Below are positions 1 to 5,368 of a stretch of 8,077 nucleotides of DNA, piece by piece. The translations under genes were made by a program, and so were the position numbers. A model generated the notes under the pieces. It searched no databases and was not told the origin of the DNA. It saw nothing but the letters and a program-made list of their open reading frames with translations. Location: assembly GCA_002415895.1 (NCBI GenBank), contig DIAV01000003.1:12211-20287 (forward strand). The letters are read 5' to 3'. This stretch comes from Anaerolineales bacterium UBA5069. Lineage in GTDB: Bacteria > Chloroflexota > Anaerolineae > Caldilineales > Caldilineaceae. The stretch's first letter is position 1; each line of letters begins with the position of its first letter.

Positions 1-24
1 CACGCCTTCTTGCAAGACGCAGCA

Positions 25-52
25 TTTACCAATTACCAATTACCAATTACCA
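25..52. repeat. Heptanucleotide tandem repeat, four units
   Basis: Four contiguous 7-base units read TTTACCA, ATTACCA, ATTACCA, ATTACCA on the plus strand (TGGTAAT on the minus strand). The first unit has one substitution and the other three are identical. The array begins 8 bases past the stop codon of the large secreted-protein gene, so it lies in that gene's 3' flank. Short heptameric repeats of this kind are known as dispersed intergenic elements in cyanobacteria and other large bacterial genomes. Whether this one is dispersed in its host cannot be seen here. It has no hairpin potential and is not a terminator. Confidence 0.85.
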
Positions 53-60
53 GTGAACTT

Positions 61-2310
61 CTACTTCGTAATGGCAGGCAGGTAGGTGCCCGTGTTGAGC
101 GTTACCTGCGCAACATCACTCGATTCGGAGGCGTTGGGGCTGGTGTCGTCGCGCACGAGCAGGCTTACGGTGAAGGGTTCGGGTTTGTCACCTTCATCTG
201 TCGGCGCCTTGAAGGTGCAGGTCAGCAAGCCTTCACAGGCTGCAATTTCGTTGGCGCCATCGCTCGACACGTCACCCAGGTACCACTTGATGGTGAACTT
301 GGGATTCGCTGCATCGTAGGCGAAGACAAAGTCGAAATCGGCCACACCATTCGCTTTGGGCGATTTGGCGGGGTCGGCTGCGGTGAAGGTGACGGAGATG
401 CCCGATGTGGCCTCGATGGGCGGGTTGAGGATTTTGGCCAGAGGACGCAGGTATTGCGGGCTGGCCGGGATGTAGACGAAATCCTCGGTGACGGCGTTGG
501 TGAGTTTCTCTGTGAATCGGACCTTCAACTCGTAGACCGGGAAGAGTTCGCCCTGCTGCGAGCCTGCGGGTGCTTCCCAATAGGCAATCGTCACAGCAAG
601 AATCTCGCGCTTGAGGATGTCGAGCGGGATCGAGTTCATCGTTACGGCATCGTCGAGGGCCAGATAGAGAGCCTTGATTGTGTCCGTGTCCACGATCGTC
701 GTTGTGAGTGCCTGCGCGCTGGCGTTGCCGGTTGGAACCACGATTGGCCGCCAGCCACCCTGTACGCCAAGGGGCATGATGTTGCCATTCACCAGGTCGC
801 CCGCTGCTGACTGGAGATAAGGCTGGTACACCTTGAGCTTTGCGCCAGGCCCAACCACCGTGAAGGTAATCTGCTCGGTTGCGCCGGCAGCGTTGACAAT
901 GGCAGTGGGCAGCAGGCGGGTGTAGATCACCTGCAAGTTGGCAGGCGCCTCTACGTCCGCCACGGAGGCTGTCGACAGGCCGCGCGCGGTTGTGCCTGTG
1001 GTGTCGGTGATCACTTCGTAGAAGACGGCGCCATCGCTGTAGAGACCGTACTCCTTGAGGAAGGCATCGGCATTGCGGCGCGCGCTGTCGTCGGAGATGC
1101 CCTCCACGCCCGCAGCATTGGCGCTCATGGCGGCGCGTGCCGCATTATCAGTCCACAGTGCGCCAATGTTTGTAAACTGATAGAGGCCACTCACCTTATC
1201 CATTTGCAAAGCAAGGCGTTCGTTGGTGGAGACGAGGAACGGCGAGTTTTCCGGCTGCTTCGGCGGGGGCGGATCTTCAGCATCAATGGCGCTCCCCTGC
1301 ACCGTGCTTGTGTCGACGACTTCGGTCGCGGACAGATTGAAGATGCCGGCAAGATCGGCAAAGCGCGAGGCCGCCTCGTCGGGGTTGAGCGACTGCAACT
1401 GGAAAACGGGCAGTTGGCCTCCCAACTGGCCAAGCGGAATTGTACTGGCGCTGGCCGTGCCGCAGTTGTGCGTATACCAGTAGTAATCGTTGTCGTAGGA
1501 GTCACTGCACACGCTGCTGAAGTAGGGGTTGTCGTTGAAGCAGGCTGTCTCTTCGGCAATCACGCGGGCCACACGCCCGCGCTGGGCAATGTCGCATGCA
1601 TTGAACCAGGATTGTGTCATGTTGTAGCCAAAACGCATGTAGCGGCCAAAGTGGTAGGATTGTGTCTCCCACCAGTTGTTGTGCGCGCTGGCATTGCTCA
1701 CAAAGCCCAGGATCAAGTGCTGCCTGTTCATGCATTGGGCCATGTTGCCCAGGCCCGTGCCCGAGAGCACCTGACATGAGGTAAGCGCCAGCCACTCGTT
1801 GTCGTTGTCTCCCCACGACGTGTCGCAGTCATTGGCGGAGGAGAGCCAGGCGTCATTGTGGCTGGCGTTGTCAAAGGTAAAGGTGCCGGGCGAACCGTGA
1901 CCGACGTAAAACGAAAGGTCCACGGAGTCGGTCCAGGCATTCTCATTGCCGCCCAGCGCCGCGCGCTTGTAGTCGGTCTCCCACGACAGCGCCTCGTTGA
2001 AGTCAAAGCGGCGCACAAACCAGCCATTGAGCCAGTAGTACATGCCGTAGCGTTCGGCGGCGGTGGCCGTCGTCAGGTTGCCGGCGGAACCTTCACTGCC
2101 AAGCTCCCAACTGCCGCCATCATCGGCAAGCCCCTGATTTGGCTCGGCGGCAACGCTTGCCGGCAGCGGCCCTGCAACGGGTTCGTTGCCCTGGGCAAAT
2201 GCGGGCCGTGCTGCAACGAGCATGAGCAGCAGCGCGCCCATGCAAAGAAAGCCAATGCGCAGCGTGCGGCGGCGCAGATCGGCCCATTCCAAAATCTCGA
2301 TGTGGCTCAT
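61..2310 (-). CDS. Secreted multidomain protein with DUF6345-like His/Cys domain, propeptide-like region and C-terminal PKD-like domain
   Basis: Exported 749-residue protein; biochemical activity unknown. The N-terminus has basic residues (RRR at 13-15), a hydrophobic core at about 18-34 and a likely signal-peptidase site after AFA (39). Residues about 85-285 resemble DUF6345: FYVGHGSP puts a His at 138 between glycines, and LALTSCQVL puts a Cys at 179. This spacing and pair of motifs recall the catalytic His/Cys dyad of clan CD peptidases, so a protease-like role is possible but inferred. Residues about 300-620 contain A-x-x-FLKEYGL and VVGPGAKLKVY motifs, reminiscent of FTP/PepSY propeptide modules. 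Residues about 625-742 look like a PKD/Ig-like fold with a Cys pair. The protein ends in TYLPAITK, like the 'YLP' tails I associate with secreted Chloroflexota proteins. The ATG at 2310 was preferred over the in-frame one at 2343 because AAGAGAGGGG precedes it by 10 bases and a compact signal peptide results. It is alone downstream of a 620 bp gap. Confidence 0.85.
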   Translation of the reverse strand: MSHIEILEWADLRRRTLRIGFLCMGALLLMLVAARPAFAQGNEPVAGPLPASVAAEPNQGLADDGGSWELGSEGSAGNLTTATAAERYGMYYWLNGWFVRRFDFNEALSWETDYKRAALGGNENAWTDSVDLSFYVGHGSPGTFTFDNASHNDAWLSSANDCDTSWGDNDNEWLALTSCQVLSGTGLGNMAQCMNRQHLILGFVSNASAHNNWWETQSYHFGRYMRFGYNMTQSWFNACDIAQRGRVARVIAEETACFNDNPYFSSVCSDSYDNDYYWYTHNCGTASASTIPLGQLGGQLPVFQLQSLNPDEAASRFADLAGIFNLSATEVVDTSTVQGSAIDAEDPPPPKQPENSPFLVSTNERLALQMDKVSGLYQFTNIGALWTDNAARAAMSANAAGVEGISDDSARRNADAFLKEYGLYSDGAVFYEVITDTTGTTARGLSTASVADVEAPANLQVIYTRLLPTAIVNAAGATEQITFTVVGPGAKLKVYQPYLQSAAGDLVNGNIMPLGVQGGWRPIVVPTGNASAQALTTTIVDTDTIKALYLALDDAVTMNSIPLDILKREILAVTIAYWEAPAGSQQGELFPVYELKVRFTEKLTNAVTEDFVYIPASPQYLRPLAKILNPPIEATSGISVTFTAADPAKSPKANGVADFDFVFAYDAANPKFTIKWYLGDVSSDGANEIAACEGLLTCTFKAPTDEGDKPEPFTVSLLVRDDTSPNASESSDVAQVTLNTGTYLPAITK

Positions 2311-2320
2311 GACACTTGTT

Positions 2321-2330
2321 CCCCTCTCTT
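2321..2330 (-). promoter_or_regulatory. Ribosome-binding site deciding the start at 2310
   Basis: On the minus strand this reads AAGAGAGGGG, a purine-rich Shine-Dalgarno sequence, followed by a 10-base spacer and ATG at 2310-2308. The alternative in-frame ATG at 2343-2341 is preceded by CTGAAAC with no good site, and would add 11 residues before the signal peptide. This is the main argument for the shorter gene model. Confidence 0.65.
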
Positions 2331-2475
2331 TGCAAGAAGACATGTTTCAGTCACTGCAATTGCGTTACTGGTCGTCGCGCTCCACATCCTCCCCAACGCA
2401 GCGCGCCGGCCCCCGTCCAACGAGCAAACGACACATTTTGAAAGCATGCACGTAATGCTGCCCGGCCCTGTACGG

Positions 2476-2489
2476 ACCATCAGGATGGT
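2476..2489. repeat. Perfect 6-bp dyad, ACCATC-AG-GATGGT
   Basis: Inverted repeat with 6-base arms and a 2-base centre. It lies about 170 bases upstream of the large secreted-protein start and downstream of its candidate promoter. It could be a protein-binding site or a small RNA stem in the leader. The loop is too short for a stable RNA hairpin unless the stem frays, so a DNA operator is the better reading. Chance occurrence is also possible. Confidence 0.35.
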
Positions 2490-2563
2490 GAGAGATGAAT
2501 CGACGTGTGTTGAACAGCCGCCATGCATACGCTCTTCACGTAACTGACGGACGATCCTTTTTA

Positions 2564-2600
2564 CGGGGGATTGCGGCTTTGATCGGTGCGGGGGAATTGC
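2564..2600. repeat. Direct repeat CGGGGGA(A)TTGC, two copies 25 bp apart
   Basis: The plus strand has CGGGGGATTGC at 2564-2574 and CGGGGGAATTGC at 2589-2600, differing by one inserted A. The starts are 25 bases apart, roughly two and a half helical turns. They lie downstream of the candidate promoter of the large secreted-protein gene, within its putative leader. Their role is unknown; a pair of regulator-binding sites or a chance echo in G-rich DNA are both possible. Confidence 0.35.
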
Positions 2601-2672
2601 CCAGGGGGTGCGTTTTCGCCGGCGCTTGAGCGCGGGAGGTTGCGCTATGGCTTGGGGGCGTGCAAACGATGG

Positions 2673-2684
2673 TGCATTAATGCA
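2673..2684. promoter_or_regulatory. 12-bp perfect palindrome TGCATTAATGCA, possible operator
   Basis: TGCATTAATGCA is identical to its reverse complement. It lies 23 bases downstream of the candidate -10 box at 2713-2708, which puts it about +17 to +28 relative to a start near 2701. A bound dimeric repressor there could block early elongation. Related GTGCAA-type half sites flank it at 2660-2671 and 2731-2745, the second overlapping the candidate -35 box. The regulator is not identifiable from sequence. Confidence 0.4.
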
Positions 2685-2707
2685 TGTGTGGGCGCTGGAG
2701 TGGGGCG

Positions 2708-2736
2708 ATTATAGAACAATCGAACGCGATGTGCAA
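2708..2736 (-). promoter_or_regulatory. Candidate housekeeping-sigma promoter for the large secreted-protein gene
   Basis: Read on the minus strand, TTGCAC (2736-2731) is followed after exactly 17 bases by a consensus TATAAT (2713-2708). The -35 box matches TTGACA at only three positions, while the -10 is perfect. The start would be near 2701, giving a leader of about 390 bases before the ATG at 2310. The -10 context CTATAATCG is shared with the other candidate promoter in this window (5177-5172). Confidence 0.45.
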
Positions 2737-2852
2737 GCGGATGCAAATTTGATCAATGGCCTGTGCGTTCATGCCAGGTGTGTGTGAAGCCTCACGCCTG
2801 TCGCCTCAGCTAAGCATAATCACAATGGGCCGGTGGGAATAACAAGTAGATT

Positions 2853-2865
2853 ACAGCGCAGCTGT
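2853..2865. repeat. Small hairpin ACAGC-GCA-GCTGT
   Basis: A perfect 5-base stem with a 3-base loop lies about 65 bases past the stop codon of the CBM9-like protein gene. No U-run follows it on the minus strand. It may help end transcription or protect the 3' end of that mRNA, but it does not meet the usual form of an intrinsic terminator. Confidence 0.25.
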
Positions 2866-2930
2866 GTTTCACGACACTGTATGTAAAAAAAGCAGTTCAG
2901 GGGAGCAACACAGCGCGCTTCCGTTGGGCA

Positions 2931-4517
2931 CTACGGCAGCAGCACCAGCGTGCCCCACTCGGTGGGGTTGTCGTAGGTTGTGCGCGCGGGCGAAGCGGAT
3001 ACAACGCTCTCCTGGCGCGCCTTGTTGCCGTCATTGTCACTCATGCTCAGGTTGAAGCCGTAGGAGTCGCCGCCTTGTACGGCGGCGATGCCCAGCACGC
3101 TCCAGGGGAGCAGCGCTTCGATGGTGTAGCCGGATTCGCTTGTGACGCCTGCCCCGCCGAGCGGTATAACGCCTTCGATGGCAAGGGGCAGCCAGCGATA
3201 GCTTTGCAGCGTGCGCCCGTCGCCGCTAATGCCAATGCCGATTTGGAAGTCATCGCTGCTCGCGTTGGGGTCGGTTGAATCGGCAACAAGTTGCGCGTCC
3301 AATTGCAATTCCAGTGCATCGCCCTGCCACATGTCTGTGCCGGGGGGACCAGGGCGAAACGCATCGTCACGCAATTGCACGGCCAGCACAAGGCCATCGT
3401 TTGTCCATGCGAGCTGGAAGCGGCCTGAGGCGTCATCCGCGCCTTTATGTTTGCCACCGCCTTCCACCACGGTAGCAATCGCATTCCAGTTCGCGTCGGG
3501 CCAGTCGCCCAGGTCGCCATCAAGCTGGAGCGCGCCGGCCGGCGCGGCGCGAAAGATGCCGTTGGCCTCGGGGCGCGCCGCCACGGTGACAGTGCGCGTG
3601 GGGGCCGCAGCCACAACCGTGCTGCCGCCCAACGCGCCGCTCCAAACACCCGAATTGTGTGCCGCCACGAAGACGGGCCGCCAGTCACCGCTGGCCGCGT
3701 TGTTGTAGAGGCCATCGGCGGTGCATGAATCAACCGAACTGCTTTGCAGAATGTAGCCCTGCTCAAATTCCTGCACGTCGGCGCAGAAGCCCTTTTCGCT
3801 GTCGGTGGCCCAACCCAGCGCCTGGAAGATGGCGTCGTCGGTGCCCCACGCCCAGCCAAAGCCGCGGTCGGGCTGGACAAGGTTGGGCGGCGGCGCGCCG
3901 CGGCTGGGCACGGGGTCGCCATTCCACGAAGCGTCGATCACCTGCCACTGGCCGCCCAGCGTGAAGAAGTAGCTGCGGTTTGAGTCACTACGCCATAGCA
4001 TGGAACCGCGCTCGAAGGGCTCCCATGCGGCCCACACGGTCTGCCCGCCGGTCAAAGCGCAACCAAAGAGTTCGCGGCTATAGCCTGGCGCGGCAAAACC
4101 GGCCGGCTGCAGTGCGCAGGGCGTGGGGGGTGTCGTGGGTGATGGCGTTGGCGTCACGGTGATCGTCTGGCGCGGCGTGGGCGTTGGCCCTCGCGGCGTG
4201 ACTGTGGTTGTGATTGAGGCGATCGCGCCGGGGGTCACTGTGCCCGTAATCACGCCGATGACCGGCGTTGGCGTGCCGAATCCCACCTGTAGTGTGGCCG
4301 CGGGCGTAGGCTGCTGCCCCAGCCTGTCGCGCAAAGTGACAATGGCTGCACCCACGCTAAAGAAGAGGAAGGCAACGACCGCGAGCGTAATCAGCCAGCC
4401 CCAATTGCGGCTTGTGCGCGGCGTCTCTTCGTTGGGCAGGCGGTCGCCGCCTCCAGGCGCATTGGTGGCCTGGCGGCGGGGAATCAGATCGAAATCGTCG
4501 GGGTCATCGTAATTCAT
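2931..4517 (-). CDS. Membrane-anchored surface protein with Pro/Thr stalk, LGFP-like module and CBM9-like domain
   Basis: A 528-residue protein displayed outside the cell on one N-terminal anchor; probable role is carbohydrate or glycan binding. Residues 1-39 are a polar, Arg-containing cytoplasmic tail, 40-62 a transmembrane helix, and 70-133 a Pro/Thr-rich linker with repeated TPTP. Residues about 134-285 contain WEPFERGSMLW, DRGFGWAW and LGWAT, followed by VQEFEQGYIL, a pattern resembling LGFP-type repeats and surface modules I associate with Anaerolineae. Cys 134, 153, 245 and 265 could form disulfides. Residues about 331-527 match the CBM9/DOMON-like layout: LDGDLGDWP at the start, W371 and the LVLAVQLRDD strand, DALELQLDA, and a closing EWGTLVL. 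No glycosidase catalytic domain is present, so it is a binding protein rather than a complete enzyme. The start at 4517 has no clear Shine-Dalgarno site. The preceding gene ends 54 bases upstream, so the two are probably co-transcribed. Confidence 0.85.
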   Translation of the reverse strand: MNYDDPDDFDLIPRRQATNAPGGGDRLPNEETPRTSRNWGWLITLAVVAFLFFSVGAAIVTLRDRLGQQPTPAATLQVGFGTPTPVIGVITGTVTPGAIASITTTVTPRGPTPTPRQTITVTPTPSPTTPPTPCALQPAGFAAPGYSRELFGCALTGGQTVWAAWEPFERGSMLWRSDSNRSYFFTLGGQWQVIDASWNGDPVPSRGAPPPNLVQPDRGFGWAWGTDDAIFQALGWATDSEKGFCADVQEFEQGYILQSSSVDSCTADGLYNNAASGDWRPVFVAAHNSGVWSGALGGSTVVAAAPTRTVTVAARPEANGIFRAAPAGALQLDGDLGDWPDANWNAIATVVEGGGKHKGADDASGRFQLAWTNDGLVLAVQLRDDAFRPGPPGTDMWQGDALELQLDAQLVADSTDPNASSDDFQIGIGISGDGRTLQSYRWLPLAIEGVIPLGGAGVTSESGYTIEALLPWSVLGIAAVQGGDSYGFNLSMSDNDGNKARQESVVSASPARTTYDNPTEWGTLVLLP

Positions 4518-4571
4518 GGCTTTTCAGACGGCAGGTCCCAGCCTGGGGGCTCAGGTAATGTGGGTAATATG

Positions 4572-5048
4572 CTAACGATTGATAATGGAGGGGAGTTGAT
4601 CGAGCGCTCCCATTGAGTCAATTAACGAGACTGCATAGAAGGCGGCAATGAGCAGGAGCGTTATCAAAAGCACGTGCACGATGCGGCGGCGATTGTGGCG
4701 GGCAGTTGTCCATCCTGAGGACGCAAGGGGCAGCGGGCGCGCCCGCTGCGATTGGGCACTGCGCAGTCGAATGGTGTCGAATGCGCCGTTGCGTTCGGGG
4801 CTGAGGATGAGCGGCAGGCCGATCCAATCAACCAGCAGGTTGCTGCGCGCAATCTCGGCAATTTGCATGCGCTGCTCGACATCCAGGGCAAGGGGGCGCG
4901 CCATCCCCTCAAAGTGGACAAGCGGTGTAAGCGCCTCGAGCCCTTCAAGGGTGACATTGCGCACAAGCACGGGGCGCGGCTGCCCGCCCAGGTCCTGGGG
5001 CTGCAACCGGTAGTGGATATCAATTGTGTCTGACAACGTAATGGGCAT
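4572..5048 (-). CDS. Hypothetical 158-residue protein with a single C-terminal membrane helix
   Basis: I do not recognise this family. The N-terminal 120 residues are soluble-looking, with alternating hydrophobic positions (ITLSDTIDIHYRL, LVRNVTLEGLEAL) suggesting a beta-rich fold. Residues about 124-143 form one hydrophobic helix preceded by RHNRRR, so by the positive-inside rule the main domain should face the cytoplasm, with about 15 residues outside. The open frame extends up to 5513, but the extra part runs into the permease gene and has His/Arg/Ser-rich composition typical of noncoding translation. The ATG at 5048 is therefore preferred, although no Shine-Dalgarno site is obvious before it. 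It probably shares a transcript with the CBM9-like protein gene 54 bases downstream, from the candidate promoter at 5201-5172. Oppositely anchored membrane proteins side by side hint at a shared envelope role, which is inference. Confidence 0.65.
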   Translation of the reverse strand: MPITLSDTIDIHYRLQPQDLGGQPRPVLVRNVTLEGLEALTPLVHFEGMARPLALDVEQRMQIAEIARSNLLVDWIGLPLILSPERNGAFDTIRLRSAQSQRARPLPLASSGWTTARHNRRRIVHVLLITLLLIAAFYAVSLIDSMGALDQLPSIINR

Positions 5049-5171
5049 GGCGTTTGTGGCTGAATTGCTTGCCTGGCAGGCCCCATGGGCACTCTGTTCG
5101 TGCTTCCGTGCATACGTGAGACGCAACCAGGGCGCGCTCAGTTCCCAGGTCGCGCGCCTGCTGGCAGGCCG

Positions 5172-5201
5172 ATTATAGCACGCATGGAGCGCACCTTTCA
5201 G
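5172..5201 (-). promoter_or_regulatory. Extended -10 promoter candidate for the 158-residue protein and CBM9-like protein genes
   Basis: On the minus strand, CTGAAA (5201-5196, four of six matches to TTGACA) is followed after 18 bases by TATAAT (5177-5172), with TGC just before it giving the extended -10 form TGN-TATAAT. The start would fall near 5165, about 115 bases before the ATG at 5048. It lies downstream of the hairpin that probably ends the preceding operon. Confidence 0.55.
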
Positions 5202-5265
5202 ATGATTAGGCCACGCGCACAGGGCGATTGCAGCATGGGTAGAGGCGCGTGCACACAAAACAACA

Positions 5266-5317
5266 CGGGTTCTTGCAGATGGGGACAGCGATTTGCCCGC
5301 CGAATCTGCAGAACCCG
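5266..5317 (-). terminator. Probable intrinsic terminator of the sugar ABC importer operon
   Basis: A long inverted repeat pairs CGGGTTCTGCAGAT (5317-5304 on the minus strand) with ATCTGCAAGAACCCG (5280-5266). The arms match over 14 bases with one bulged A. The 23-base loop can add a short GGG/CCC pairing. It is followed on the minus strand by TGTTGTTTTGTGTG, a T-rich but interrupted tail. It lies about 50 bases after the permease stop codon, the expected place for a terminator. The imperfect T-tract leaves room for a role in mRNA 3'-end protection instead. Confidence 0.65.
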
Positions 5318-5368
5318 CATTCAGGCGCGTAGATAAGCCGCCAATACGTGTGTTGTGAAGCTTTGTGT

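Larger units (their letters stand above)
2311..2930. other. 620 bp intergenic region and putative long leader
   Basis: No convincing gene is seen between the two large minus-strand genes. The stretch holds a candidate minus-strand promoter (2736-2708), a 12 bp palindrome (2673-2684), a short dyad ACCATC-AG-GATGGT (2476-2489), an AGCAT-N7-ATGCT dyad (2443-2459), a repeated CGGGGGA(A)TTGC (2564 and 2589) and small hairpins at 2782-2797 and 2853-2865. A run of seven T on the minus strand (2891-2885) follows the upstream gene's end by about 40 bases but has no strong stem before it, so a terminator is not assured. A 73-codon minus-strand frame (2528-2307) ends in an ATGA overlap with the next gene; its composition does not look clearly protein-like. 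Confidence 0.6.
5049..5368. other. 320 bp intergenic region between the ABC importer and the membrane-protein pair
   Basis: No gene is supported here. The minus strand first meets the probable terminator of the importer operon (5317-5266), then an extended -10 promoter (5201-5172), then about 115 bases of likely leader before the ATG at 5048. This arrangement makes a transcription boundary between the two gene pairs. Confidence 0.6.

Noticed and set aside
10..810. Plus-strand 266-codon open frame opposite the secreted-protein gene
   Set aside because: It is antisense to a gene with a signal peptide and recognisable domain-like motifs. Its own residues show no domain or sensible composition, and GC-rich DNA often leaves such frames open.
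2311..2343. Upstream ATG at 2343 for the secreted protein
   Set aside because: It has a poorer ribosome-binding site than the ATG at 2310 and lengthens the region before the signal peptide without benefit. It remains possible.
2565..2658. Possible G-quadruplex from four G5 runs on the plus strand
   Set aside because: The gaps between runs (20, 9 and 45 bases) are too long for a usual quadruplex, and the transcribed RNA would carry C-runs.
2885..2891. Minus-strand T7 run as an intrinsic terminator after the CBM9-like gene
   Set aside because: The bases just before it on the minus strand form no stem longer than about four pairs, so the T-run alone is not enough.
4100..4310. Low-complexity G/T-rich plus-strand sequence as a DNA repeat
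   Set aside because: It is explained by the Pro/Thr-rich stalk encoded on the minus strand.
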